Assembly (NCBI RefSeq): GCF_000981805.1
Contig: NZ_CP011132.1
Location: 2,356,001-2,420,000 of the forward strand
Origin: Citrobacter amalonaticus Y19
GTDB lineage: Bacteria; Pseudomonadota; Gammaproteobacteria; Enterobacterales; Enterobacteriaceae
Direction of reading: 5' to 3'
DNA length: 64,000 bases
Shown: piece by piece, positions 46,699 to 56,599 of the stretch
Layout: every line of letters begins with the position of its first letter
How positions within the stretch are numbered: the stretch's first letter is position 1
Notes under the pieces: model-generated
Database searches by the model: none
Seen by the model: the letters and a program-made list of their open reading frames with translations, nothing else
What the model was told of the DNA's origin: nothing
Translations under genes and position numbers: made by a program

Positions 46699-49600
46699 TG
46701 CAGGTGTTACCTCCGAGCAGCACAGGCGGCCCGTCGCGCCTGTTTATTATGCGTCCTGTCGCCACCACGCTGCTGATGGTGGCGATTCTTCTCGCCGGGA
46801 TCATTGGCTATCGTTTCCTGCCCGTCTCTGCACTGCCAGAGGTGGACTATCCCACCATTCAGGTCGTCACCCTGTATCCTGGCGCCAGTCCGGATGTGAT
46901 GACCTCTGCGGTCACCGCGCCGCTGGAGCGACAGTTTGGTCAGATGTCTGGTCTGAAACAGATGTCGTCACAAAGTTCCGGCGGCGCATCGGTAGTGACC
47001 CTCCAGTTCCAGTTGACTCTGCCGCTGGATGTGGCCGAACAGGAAGTTCAGGCGGCCATTAACGCCGCCACCAACCTGCTGCCGAGCGACCTGCCGAACC
47101 CACCGGTCTACAGTAAGGTCAACCCTGCCGATCCGCCGATCATGACGCTGGCGGTAACGTCCACCGCCATGCCAATGACGCAGGTGGAAGACATGGTAGA
47201 AACCCGTGTAGCGCAGAAGATCTCTCAGGTCTCCGGCGTCGGGTTAGTGACACTATCCGGCGGTCAACGCCCGGCGGTCCGCGTGAAGCTCAATGCGCAG
47301 GCCATTGCCGCGCTGGGCCTGACCAGTGAAACCGTCCGCACGGCGATTACCGGGGCGAACGTCAACTCCGCCAAAGGTAGCCTTGATGGTCCCACCCGTG
47401 CGGTGACGCTCTCGGCAAACGATCAGATGCAGTCTGCCGACGAATACCGCCAGCTTATTATTGCTTATCAGAACGGTGCGCCGGTTCGTCTGGGCGATGT
47501 CGCCACCGTTGAACAAGGGGCGGAAAACAGCTGGCTTGGCGCATGGGCAAATAAAGAACAGGCCATTGTGATGAACGTCCAGCGTCAGCCTGGCGCTAAC
47601 ATCATCTCAACGGCAGACAGCATTCATCAGATGCTGCCACAGCTCAAAGAGAGCCTGCCGAAGTCGGTGAACGTGACGGTATTGTCCGATCGCACCACCA
47701 ATATCCGCGCCTCGGTGAGCGACACCCAGTTCGAGTTAATGCTGGCCATCGCGCTGGTCGTGATGATCATTTATCTGTTCCTGCGCAATATTCCCGCCAC
47801 TATTATTCCTGGCGTCGCCGTCCCACTGTCGCTGATTGGGACCTTTGCGGTGATGGTGTTCCTCGATTTCTCCATCAACAATCTGACGCTAATGGCGCTG
47901 ACCATTGCCACCGGCTTTGTGGTGGATGATGCGATCGTGGTTATCGAAAACATTTCGCGTTATATCGAAAAAGGGGAAAAACCGCTGACAGCCGCGCTGA
48001 AAGGCGCCGGAGAAATCGGTTTTACCATTATTTCGTTAACCTTCTCGCTGATTGCGGTCCTGATCCCGCTGCTGTTCATGGGCGATATCGTGGGACGCCT
48101 GTTCCGCGAATTTGCCGTGACGCTGGCGGTAGCGATTTTAATCTCCGCTGTGGTGTCGTTAACCCTGACGCCGATGATGTGCGCCAGAATGCTGAGTCAG
48201 GAGTCATTGCGTAAGCAAAACCGTTTCTCCCGCGCGTCGGAAAAAATGTTTGACCGCGTGATTGCGGGCTACGGACACTGGCTGGCGAAAGTGCTGAACC
48301 ATCCGTGGCTGACGCTGAGCGTGGCGCTGGGCACCCTGCTGTTAAGCATCATGCTGTGGGTGTTTATTCCGAAAGGCTTCTTCCCTGTCCAGGATAACGG
48401 CATCATTCAGGGCACGCTACAGGCACCGCAGTCCAGTTCCTTTACCAGTATGGCCCAGCGCCAGCGGCAGGTGTCGGACGTAATTTTGAACGATCCGGCG
48501 GTTGAGAGCCTGACCTCTTTTGTCGGTGTCGATGGCACCAACCCGTCGCTGAACAGCGCGCGTCTGCAAATCAACCTGAAGCCACTCGACGAGCGTGACG
48601 ACCGCGTTCAGAAAGTGATCGCCCGTTTGCAGGACGCCGTGGCGAGAGTGCCGGGCGTCGATTTGTATCTGCAACCAACGCAGGATCTGACGATTGATAC
48701 CCAGGTGAGTCGCACGCAGTATCAGTTCACCCTCCAGGCCACCTCGCTGGATGCCCTCAGCACCTGGGTGCCAAAACTGATGGAAAAGCTGCAGGCGTTA
48801 CCGCAGCTTTCTGACGTCAGCAGCGACTGGCAGGACCAGGGTCTGGTGGCGTATGTGAATGTCGATCGCGACAGCGCCAGTCGGCTGGGGATCAGCATGG
48901 CGGATGTCGATAATGCGCTGTATAACGCCTTCGGCCAGCGCCTGATTTCCACTATCTACACCCAGGCGAATCAGTATCGCGTGGTGCTGGAACACAATAC
49001 CGAGAACACGCCAGGACTGGCGGCGCTGGATTCAGTCCGTCTGACCAGTAGCGATGGCGGCATGGTACCGCTCAGCGCCATCGCTAAAGTGGAGCAGCGC
49101 TTTGCGCCTCTTTCGATCAATCATCTGGATCAGTTCCCGGTCACCACCATCTCGTTTAACGTCCCGGACGGTTATTCGCTGGGTGATGCGGTCCAGTCGA
49201 TTCTGGACGCCGAAAAAACGCTGAATCTGCCGGTGGATATCACCACTCAGTTCCAGGGCAGCACCCTCGCCTTCCAGGCGGCGCTAAGCAGCACTATCTG
49301 GCTGATTGTTGCGGCGGTGGTGGCGATGTATATCGTGCTCGGCGTGCTGTATGAAAGTTTTATTCATCCAATCACCATTCTCTCAACGCTGCCCACGGCG
49401 GGAGTCGGGGCGCTGCTGGCGTTGATGATTGCCGGTAGCGAACTGGGTGTGATCGCCATCATCGGCATTATTTTGCTGATCGGCATCGTGAAGAAGAACG
49501 CCATCATGATGATCGACTTTGCCCTTGCCGCTGAGCGCGAACAGGGGATGGCGCCGCGCGAGGCGATTTTCCAGGCCTGCCTGCTGCGTTTTCGTCCGAT

Positions 49601-49820
49601 CCTGATGACAACACTGGCGGCGCTGCTGGGCGCGCTGCCGCTGATGCTGAGTACTGGCGTCGGGGCTGAACTGCGCCGTCCGCTGGGGATCGGCATGGTG
49701 GGCGGCTTACTGGTGAGCCAGGTTCTGACGCTGTTTACCACCCCGGTTATCTATCTGCTGTTTGACCGTCTGGCGCTGTATATGAAGAAACGCTTCTCTC
49801 ACCGGGAAGAGGAGGCGTAA
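46698..49820 (+). CDS. mdtB: RND efflux pump subunit MdtB
   Basis: This 1040-residue HAE1-type RND transporter has twelve membrane segments and two periplasmic porter loops. The proton-relay Asp pair is visible at residues 410-411 in F-V-V-D-D-A-I-V-V, and the TM10 Lys region in G-I-V-K-K-N-A. MdtB forms an obligate heterotrimer with MdtC (2:1 in E. coli). It has a 1-base overlap with mdtA and is directly abutted by mdtC. Confidence 0.96.
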   Translation: MQVLPPSSTGGPSRLFIMRPVATTLLMVAILLAGIIGYRFLPVSALPEVDYPTIQVVTLYPGASPDVMTSAVTAPLERQFGQMSGLKQMSSQSSGGASVVTLQFQLTLPLDVAEQEVQAAINAATNLLPSDLPNPPVYSKVNPADPPIMTLAVTSTAMPMTQVEDMVETRVAQKISQVSGVGLVTLSGGQRPAVRVKLNAQAIAALGLTSETVRTAITGANVNSAKGSLDGPTRAVTLSANDQMQSADEYRQLIIAYQNGAPVRLGDVATVEQGAENSWLGAWANKEQAIVMNVQRQPGANIISTADSIHQMLPQLKESLPKSVNVTVLSDRTTNIRASVSDTQFELMLAIALVVMIIYLFLRNIPATIIPGVAVPLSLIGTFAVMVFLDFSINNLTLMALTIATGFVVDDAIVVIENISRYIEKGEKPLTAALKGAGEIGFTIISLTFSLIAVLIPLLFMGDIVGRLFREFAVTLAVAILISAVVSLTLTPMMCARMLSQESLRKQNRFSRASEKMFDRVIAGYGHWLAKVLNHPWLTLSVALGTLLLSIMLWVFIPKGFFPVQDNGIIQGTLQAPQSSSFTSMAQRQRQVSDVILNDPAVESLTSFVGVDGTNPSLNSARLQINLKPLDERDDRVQKVIARLQDAVARVPGVDLYLQPTQDLTIDTQVSRTQYQFTLQATSLDALSTWVPKLMEKLQALPQLSDVSSDWQDQGLVAYVNVDRDSASRLGISMADVDNALYNAFGQRLISTIYTQANQYRVVLEHNTENTPGLAALDSVRLTSSDGGMVPLSAIAKVEQRFAPLSINHLDQFPVTTISFNVPDGYSLGDAVQSILDAEKTLNLPVDITTQFQGSTLAFQAALSSTIWLIVAAVVAMYIVLGVLYESFIHPITILSTLPTAGVGALLALMIAGSELGVIAIIGIILLIGIVKKNAIMMIDFALAAEREQGMAPREAIFQACLLRFRPILMTTLAALLGALPLMLSTGVGAELRRPLGIGMVGGLLVSQVLTLFTTPVIYLLFDRLALYMKKRFSHREEEA

Positions 49821-52800
49821 ATGAAGTTTTTCGCCCTCTTCATTTACCGTCCGGTGGCGACGATTTTAATCTCTCTCGCCATCACCCTGTGCGGCGTACT
49901 GGGCTTTCGACTGCTGCCCGTCGCTCCGCTGCCGCAGGTCGATTTTCCGGTGATCATGGTCAGCGCATCACTGCCGGGCGCCTCGCCGGAGACGATGGCG
50001 TCATCCGTCGCGACGCCGCTGGAGCGCTCGCTGGGGCGCATTGCCGGGGTCAGTGAGATGACCTCAAGCAGTTCGCTGGGCAGCACGCGCATTATTTTGC
50101 AGTTTAACTTCGATCGCGATATCAACGGCGCGGCGCGGGATGTACAAGCGGCGATTAATGCGGCGCAAAGTCTGCTGCCGAGTGGTATGCCAAGCCGACC
50201 CACCTATCGCAAGGCGAACCCGTCCGACGCGCCGATTATGATTCTGACGCTGACATCAGAAACGTATTCGCAGGGTGAGCTGTACGACTTTGCCTCGACC
50301 CAACTGGCGCAGACCATCGCGCAAATCGACGGCGTCGGCGATGTCGATGTGGGGGGGAGTTCGCTGCCCGCCGTACGCGTCGGGTTAAATCCGCAGGCGC
50401 TGTTTAACCAGGGCGTCTCGCTGGATGATGTGCGCACCGCCATCAGCAACGCCAACGTGCGCAAACCACAGGGAGCGCTGGAAGATACCACCCATCGCTG
50501 GCAGATCCAGACTAACGACGAACTCAAAACGGCGGCGGAATATCAGCCTCTGATTATTCACTATAACAACGGCGGAGCCGTACGGTTGGGCGATGTCGCC
50601 ACGGTGACGGATTCGGTGCAGGATGTGCGCAACGCCGGGATGACCAACGCCAAACCGGCGATTTTGCTGATGATCCGCAAGCTGCCGGAAGCCAATATTA
50701 TCCAGACGGTCGACAGCATTCGGGCCAGACTCCCGGAATTGCAGTCCACCATCCCGGCCTCGATTGATATGCAAATCGCCCAGGATCGTTCACCAACCAT
50801 CCGTGCCTCACTGGAAGAGGTCGAACAGACACTGATCATTTCTGTGGCGCTGGTCATTCTGGTGGTCTTTTTATTCCTGCGCTCCGGACGCGCCACGCTG
50901 ATCCCCGCCGTGGCGGTTCCGGTTTCGTTGATTGGCACCTTTGCCGCGATGTACCTGTGTGGGTTCAGTCTCAATAACCTGTCACTGATGGCGCTGACCA
51001 TCGCCACCGGATTTGTGGTCGATGACGCCATTGTGGTGCTGGAAAATATCTCGCGCCATCTGGAAGCCGGAATGAAACCCTTGCAGGCCGCGCTTCAGGG
51101 AACGCGCGAAGTCGGCTTTACCGTGCTGTCCATGAGCCTGTCGCTGGTTGCCGTGTTCCTGCCGCTGCTGCTGATGGGCGGACTGCCGGGGCGATTACTG
51201 CGTGAATTTGCCGTCACGCTGTCGGTGGCAATTGGTATTTCACTGCTGGTTTCGCTCACGCTCACCCCGATGATGTGCGGCTGGATGCTGAAATCCAGCC
51301 AGCCTCGTGAGCAGAAGCGGCTGCGCGGCTTTGGCCGCATGCTGGTTGCGCTGCAACAGGGTTACGGTAAGTCGCTGAAATGGGTACTCAACCATACGCG
51401 ACTGGTCGGCGTGGTGCTGCTTGCCACCATTGCGCTGAATATCTGGCTCTACATTTCTATCCCGAAAACCTTCTTCCCGGAGCAGGACACTGGCGTACTG
51501 ATGGGGGGTATTCAGGCCGATCAGAGCATCTCGTTCCAGGCGATGCGCGGTAAGCTTCAGGACTTTATGAAGATCATTCGCGACGACCCGGCAGTGGATA
51601 ACGTCACCGGATTTACCGGCGGTTCACGGGTCAACAGCGGGATGATGTTCATCACCCTTAAGTCCCGCGACGAACGTCGGGAGACCGCGCAACAGGTGAT
51701 CGACCGCCTGCGGGTGAAACTGGCAAAAGAGCCGGGTGCCAATCTGTTCCTGATGGCGGTACAGGATATTCGCGTCGGCGGGCGCCAGTCCAATGCCAGC
51801 TATCAGTACACGCTGCTGTCCGACGATCTGGCCGCGCTGCGCGAATGGGAACCGAAGATTCGTAAAGCCCTGGCCGCACTCCCCCAACTGGCGGATGTCA
51901 ACTCCGATCAGCAGGACAACGGGGCGGAGATGAATCTCATCTACGATCGTGAAACCATGTCACGGCTGGGCATTGACGTGCAAGCAGCTAACAGCCTGTT
52001 GAACAACGCCTTTGGTCAGCGGCAGATCTCCACCATCTACCAGCCGATGAACCAGTATAAAGTAGTGATGGAAGTCGATCCGCGCTACACCCAGGACATC
52101 AGCGCGCTGGAAAAAATGTACGTTATTAACAGCGATGGCAAAGCGATTCCGCTCTCCTGGTTTGCCAAATGGCAACCGGCGAACGCGCCGCTGTCGGTGA
52201 ATCATCAGGGCTTGTCGGCAGCGTCCACCGTCTCCTTCAACCTGCCAACGGGTTCCTCGTTGTCAGAAGCCAGTGACGCCATTCATCGGGCGATGACCCA
52301 GCTTGGCGTACCGTCCACCGTGCGCGGCAGTTTTGCCGGGACCGCACAGGTCTTCCAGGAAACGATGAATTCCCAGGTGATCCTGATTATTGCCGCGATC
52401 GCCACGGTCTATATTGTGCTCGGCATGCTGTACGAAAGTTACGTTCATCCGCTGACCATCCTCTCCACCCTTCCCTCGGCAGGAGTGGGCGCGCTGCTGG
52501 CGCTGGAGATTTTCGATGCCCCGTTCAGCCTAATCGCCCTGATAGGGATCATGCTATTAATTGGCATCGTGAAGAAAAACGCCATCATGATGGTCGACTT
52601 TGCGCTGGAAGCGCAGAGGCATGGCAACCTCACCCCGGAGCAGGCGATTTTCCAGGCCTGCCTGCTGCGTTTTCGTCCGATTATGATGACCACGCTGGCC
52701 GCGCTGTTTGGCGCGCTGCCGCTGGTGCTTTCCGGCGGCGACGGTTCTGAACTGCGCCAGCCGCTGGGGATTACCATCGTCGGCGGTCTGGTGATGAGCC

Positions 52801-52901
52801 AGTTGTTAACGCTCTACACCACCCCGGTGGTGTACCTCTTTTTCGACCGTCTGCGGCTGCGTTTTTCGCGTAAACACCGTAAACCGATAACAGAGACATG
52901 A
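49821..52901 (+). CDS. mdtC: RND efflux pump subunit MdtC
   Basis: This 1026-residue RND transporter is the paralogue and partner of MdtB. The Asp401-Asp402 pair (F-V-V-D-D-A-I-V-V) and TM10 G-I-V-K-K-N-A are present. Family studies suggest that MdtC mainly binds drug while MdtB drives proton flow. The ATG follows the mdtB TAA without a gap. A 4-bp ATGA overlap leads into mdtD. Confidence 0.96.
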   Translation: MKFFALFIYRPVATILISLAITLCGVLGFRLLPVAPLPQVDFPVIMVSASLPGASPETMASSVATPLERSLGRIAGVSEMTSSSSLGSTRIILQFNFDRDINGAARDVQAAINAAQSLLPSGMPSRPTYRKANPSDAPIMILTLTSETYSQGELYDFASTQLAQTIAQIDGVGDVDVGGSSLPAVRVGLNPQALFNQGVSLDDVRTAISNANVRKPQGALEDTTHRWQIQTNDELKTAAEYQPLIIHYNNGGAVRLGDVATVTDSVQDVRNAGMTNAKPAILLMIRKLPEANIIQTVDSIRARLPELQSTIPASIDMQIAQDRSPTIRASLEEVEQTLIISVALVILVVFLFLRSGRATLIPAVAVPVSLIGTFAAMYLCGFSLNNLSLMALTIATGFVVDDAIVVLENISRHLEAGMKPLQAALQGTREVGFTVLSMSLSLVAVFLPLLLMGGLPGRLLREFAVTLSVAIGISLLVSLTLTPMMCGWMLKSSQPREQKRLRGFGRMLVALQQGYGKSLKWVLNHTRLVGVVLLATIALNIWLYISIPKTFFPEQDTGVLMGGIQADQSISFQAMRGKLQDFMKIIRDDPAVDNVTGFTGGSRVNSGMMFITLKSRDERRETAQQVIDRLRVKLAKEPGANLFLMAVQDIRVGGRQSNASYQYTLLSDDLAALREWEPKIRKALAALPQLADVNSDQQDNGAEMNLIYDRETMSRLGIDVQAANSLLNNAFGQRQISTIYQPMNQYKVVMEVDPRYTQDISALEKMYVINSDGKAIPLSWFAKWQPANAPLSVNHQGLSAASTVSFNLPTGSSLSEASDAIHRAMTQLGVPSTVRGSFAGTAQVFQETMNSQVILIIAAIATVYIVLGMLYESYVHPLTILSTLPSAGVGALLALEIFDAPFSLIALIGIMLLIGIVKKNAIMMVDFALEAQRHGNLTPEQAIFQACLLRFRPIMMTTLAALFGALPLVLSGGDGSELRQPLGITIVGGLVMSQLLTLYTTPVVYLFFDRLRLRFSRKHRKPITET

Positions 52902-54310
52902 CAGAACTACCCAACAGCACCCGCTGGCAACTGTGGATTGTGGCATTCGGTTTCTTTATGCAGTCGCTGGATACCACCATCGTCAATACCGCGCTTCCCT
53001 CGATGGCGAAAAGCCTCGGGGAAAGCCCGTTGCATATGCACATGGTCGTGGTCTCGTATGTGCTGACCGTGGCGGTCATGCTGCCTGCCAGCGGTTGGCT
53101 GGCGGACAAAATCGGCGTGCGGAACATTTTCTTTACTGCCATTGTGCTGTTTACCCTGGGTTCGCTGTTTTGCGCTGGTTCCGGCACGCTGAATGAACTG
53201 GTCATGGCGCGGGTGTTGCAAGGCATCGGCGGAGCCATGATGGTGCCGGTCGGCAGGCTGACGGTGATGAAGATTGTCCCGCGCGAGCAGTACATGGCGG
53301 CGATGACGTTTGTCACGCTGCCTGGCCAGATTGGCCCGCTGCTCGGCCCGGCACTGGGCGGGATCCTCGTGGAATATGCCTCCTGGCACTGGATTTTCCT
53401 GATCAATCTCCCGGTCGGTATTATTGGTGCTATCGCCACGCTGATGCTGATGCCCAACTACACCATGCAAACCCGACGCTTTGATCTCTCGGGTTTTCTG
53501 CTGCTGGCAGCCGGGATGGCGGTTCTGACCCTCGCGCTGGACGGCAGCAAAGGGATGGGAATTTCACCACTCGCCCTCGGCGCGCTGGTGGTGTGTGGCG
53601 TGGCGGCCATTTTACTCTACCTGAAACACGCCAAAGGTAACCCGCGGGCGCTGTTCAGCCTCCACCTGTTTCGCACGCCGACTTTCTCGCTGGGGCTGTT
53701 CGGCAGCTTCGCCGGACGCATCGGAAGCGGCATGTTGCCCTTTATGACGCCGGTCTTTTTGCAGATTGGTCTCGGCTTTTCCCCGTTTCACGCCGGTCTG
53801 ATGATGATCCCCATGGTGCTCGGCAGTATGGGCATGAAACGCATCGTCGTGCAGGTAGTTAATCGCTTTGGCTATCGGCGGGTGCTGGTCACCACCACGC
53901 TCGGACTGTCGGTGGTGACCCTGCTGTTTATGTCCACCGCCCTGCTTGGCTGGTATTACGTGCTGCCGCTGGTGCTGTTTATTCAGGGCATGGTCAACTC
54001 GACGCGTTTCTCCTCCATGAACACCCTGACCCTGAAAGATCTGCCGGATGAGTTGGCCAGCAGCGGGAACAGCCTGTTGTCGATGATTATGCAGCTCTCG
54101 ATGAGTATCGGCGTCACCGTCGCCGGGTTGCTGCTGGGGATGTTCGGACAGCAGCACATGACTGTCGATAGTGGAACATCACATAGCGTCTTTATGTACA
54201 CCTGGCTGTGTATGGCTTTTATCATCGCCTTACCTGCCGTGATCTTTGCCCGCGTCCCGAATGATACCCACAAAAATGTCGTCATTGCGCGACGCAAAAG
54301 GAGAACCTGA
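52898..54310 (+). CDS. mdtD: MFS transporter MdtD
   Basis: This 470-residue, 14-segment transporter belongs to the DHA2/EmrB-type major facilitator family. The N-terminal motif D-T-T-I-V-N-T-A-L-P lies at residues 25-34 and motif A near residue 70 (G-W-L-A-D-K-I-G). It is not required for MdtABC drug export in E. coli, and iron-citrate efflux has been proposed for it. It overlaps both neighbours, by 4 bp with mdtC and by one base with baeS. Confidence 0.94.
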   Translation: MTELPNSTRWQLWIVAFGFFMQSLDTTIVNTALPSMAKSLGESPLHMHMVVVSYVLTVAVMLPASGWLADKIGVRNIFFTAIVLFTLGSLFCAGSGTLNELVMARVLQGIGGAMMVPVGRLTVMKIVPREQYMAAMTFVTLPGQIGPLLGPALGGILVEYASWHWIFLINLPVGIIGAIATLMLMPNYTMQTRRFDLSGFLLLAAGMAVLTLALDGSKGMGISPLALGALVVCGVAAILLYLKHAKGNPRALFSLHLFRTPTFSLGLFGSFAGRIGSGMLPFMTPVFLQIGLGFSPFHAGLMMIPMVLGSMGMKRIVVQVVNRFGYRRVLVTTTLGLSVVTLLFMSTALLGWYYVLPLVLFIQGMVNSTRFSSMNTLTLKDLPDELASSGNSLLSMIMQLSMSIGVTVAGLLLGMFGQQHMTVDSGTSHSVFMYTWLCMAFIIALPAVIFARVPNDTHKNVVIARRKRRT

Positions 54311-55713
54311 TGAAGCTCTGGCGACCCGGTATTACCGGCAAACTGTTTCTGGCGATTTTCGCCACCTGCATCGTGCTGTTGATCAGTATGCATTGGGCGG
54401 TGCGCGTCAGCTTCGAGCGAGGGTTCATTGATTACATTAAGAACGGCAACGAACAGCGCCTGACCATGCTCAGCGATGCGTTAGGCGAGCAGTACCAGTT
54501 GCACGGCAACTGGCGTTTTCTGCGCAATAACGATCGCTTTGTGTTCCAGATACTCCGTTCATTTGAGCATGATAAAGACGATGACAGATCAGGTCCCGGC
54601 ATGCCGCCGCACGGCTGGCGCACCCAGTTCTGGGTGGTGGACCAGGATGCCCATGTGATGGTCGGCCCGCGCGGCCCGGTTCCCGCAGACGGCACGCGGC
54701 GGCCCATTCTGGTGAACGGCCTTGAGGTCGGTGCGGTGATCGCCTCGCCTGTCGAACGCCTGACGCGTAATACGGACATCAATTTTGATAAGCAGCAGCG
54801 GCGCACCAGTTGGCTTATCGTCGCGCTGTCGACCCTGTTGGCGGCGCTGGCGACCTTCCCACTCGCGCGCGGACTGCTGGCCCCGGTCAAACGTCTGGTC
54901 GAAGGTACGCACAAACTGGCTGCGGGAGATTTCACTACCCGCGTCACCGCCACCAGCGCCGATGAACTGGGCAAACTGGCACAGGACTTCAACCAGCTCG
55001 CCAGTACGCTGGAAAAGAATCAGCAGATGCGCCGGGACTTTATGGCCGATATCTCGCATGAGCTGCGCACGCCGCTGGCAGTGCTGCGCGGTGAACTGGA
55101 AGCGATTCAGGATGGGGTGCGAAAATTCACGCCGGAGTCGGTGGCCTCGTTACAGGCGGAAGTCGGTACGCTGACCAAACTGGTCGACGATCTGCACCAG
55201 CTTTCGATGTCTGACGAAGGCGCGCTGGCCTATCAAAAAACCGCGGTTGATTTGATCCCGCTACTGGAAGTGGCGGGCGGCGCATTCCGTGAACGTTTCG
55301 CCAGTCGCGGCCTGACGTTACAGTTTTCCCTGCCCGATAGCGTGACCGTGTTCGGCGATCGCGATCGCCTGATGCAGTTGTTCAACAACCTGCTGGAAAA
55401 CAGCCTTCGTTACACTGACAGCGGCGGCGGATTGCGTATCAGCGCAGCGCTGCGCGACAAACGCGTGCTGATCACCTTTGCCGACTCCGCGCCGGGGGTC
55501 AGTGACGATCAGCTTCAGAGACTGTTCGAGCGATTCTACCGCACCGAAGGTTCACGCAACCGCGCCAGCGGAGGTTCCGGTCTGGGGCTGGCGATTTGTG
55601 TCAACATCGTCGACGCACATAATGGTCACATCCACGCTGCCCATTCGCCTTTTGGTGGGGTTAGCATTACAGTAGAGTTACCGCTGGAACGCGATTTACA
55701 GAGAGACGTATGA
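54310..55713 (+). CDS. baeS: Envelope-stress sensor kinase BaeS
   Basis: This 467-residue histidine kinase has membrane segments at about 11-33 and 165-187 flanking a periplasmic sensor, then HAMP, HisKA with the H-box D-I-S-H-E-L-R-T-P (His250, same number as E. coli) and HATPase_c with N-N-L-L-E-N and G-S-G-L-G-L. It senses indole, flavonoids, misfolded pilins and metals and phosphorylates BaeR. It overlaps baeR by 4 bp. Confidence 0.96.
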   Translation: MKLWRPGITGKLFLAIFATCIVLLISMHWAVRVSFERGFIDYIKNGNEQRLTMLSDALGEQYQLHGNWRFLRNNDRFVFQILRSFEHDKDDDRSGPGMPPHGWRTQFWVVDQDAHVMVGPRGPVPADGTRRPILVNGLEVGAVIASPVERLTRNTDINFDKQQRRTSWLIVALSTLLAALATFPLARGLLAPVKRLVEGTHKLAAGDFTTRVTATSADELGKLAQDFNQLASTLEKNQQMRRDFMADISHELRTPLAVLRGELEAIQDGVRKFTPESVASLQAEVGTLTKLVDDLHQLSMSDEGALAYQKTAVDLIPLLEVAGGAFRERFASRGLTLQFSLPDSVTVFGDRDRLMQLFNNLLENSLRYTDSGGGLRISAALRDKRVLITFADSAPGVSDDQLQRLFERFYRTEGSRNRASGGSGLGLAICVNIVDAHNGHIHAAHSPFGGVSITVELPLERDLQRDV

Positions 55714-56432
55714 CTGAGTTACCCATTGATGAAAACACACCACGCATCCTGATTGTGGAAGATGAACCCAAGCTGGGACAGTTACTTATCGATTATCTGC
55801 GCGCCGCAAGCTATGCCCCGACGCTGATTAGCCATGGTGACCAGGTGCTGCCCTATGTGCGCCAGACGCCGCCGGATCTGATCCTGCTGGATTTGATGCT
55901 GCCGGGTACCGACGGTCTGACCCTGTGTCGGGAAATCCGCCGCTTCTCCGAGGTGCCCATTGTGATGGTCACCGCCAAAATTGAGGAGATCGACCGCCTG
56001 CTGGGTCTGGAAATTGGCGCGGATGATTACATCTGCAAGCCTTACAGTCCGCGTGAAGTGGTCGCTCGCGTGAAGACCATTCTGCGCCGCTGCAAGCCGC
56101 AGCGTGAACTGCAGCAACTGGACGCCGAAAGCCCGCTTGTCGTCGATGAAAGCCGTTTTCAGGCCTCCTGGCGCGGTAAAATGCTTGACCTGACGCCTGC
56201 GGAATTCCGCTTGCTCAAAACCCTGTCTCACGAGCCGGGAAAAGTGTTTTCCCGCGAACAGTTGCTGAACCATCTCTACGATGACTACCGCGTGGTGACC
56301 GATCGCACCATCGACAGCCACATCAAAAACCTGCGTCGCAAGCTGGAAGCGCTCGACGAAGAGCCGTCATTTATCCGCGCGGTGTATGGCGTCGGGTATC
56401 GCTGGGAAGCAGATGCATGCCGGATTGCCTGA
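55710..56432 (+). CDS. baeR: Response regulator BaeR
   Basis: This 240-residue OmpR/PhoB-type regulator has a receiver domain (acidic pocket E-D-E near residue 18, phospho-acceptor Asp61 in L-L-D-L-M-L-P, Lys in I-C-K-P-Y) and a winged-helix domain from about residue 135. It activates mdtABCD, acrD and spy in E. coli. It is the last gene of the operon; a candidate terminator hairpin follows. Confidence 0.97.
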   Translation: MTELPIDENTPRILIVEDEPKLGQLLIDYLRAASYAPTLISHGDQVLPYVRQTPPDLILLDLMLPGTDGLTLCREIRRFSEVPIVMVTAKIEEIDRLLGLEIGADDYICKPYSPREVVARVKTILRRCKPQRELQQLDAESPLVVDESRFQASWRGKMLDLTPAEFRLLKTLSHEPGKVFSREQLLNHLYDDYRVVTDRTIDSHIKNLRRKLEALDEEPSFIRAVYGVGYRWEADACRIA

Positions 56433-56450
56433 CGCGCTAACACAAATTAC

Positions 56451-56487
56451 GGCCCGATAACGCGACACGTATCGGGCCTGGCGTTTT
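56451..56487 (+). terminator. Candidate terminator after baeR
   Basis: A perfect 9-bp inverted repeat, GGCCCGATA (56451-56459)/TATCGGGCC (56470-56478), has a 10-nt loop and is followed five bases later by TTTT. It is the only hairpin in the 167-bp gap to trhP. No yegP gene is found here. Confidence 0.65.
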
Positions 56488-56599
56488 CCTTTACCTCCCT
56501 GCCCCGCAGCGCTACAATGCCCGCCCTTAAAGTGAGGACTCTCCTCTAGCCGCTTCATCAGGTGAAGCGGATCTGACCTGTCATCAGAACGAGAAAATT

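Noticed and set aside
54785..55174. 129-codon plus-strand frame inside baeS
   Set aside because: Out-of-frame shadow of an intact histidine kinase gene.
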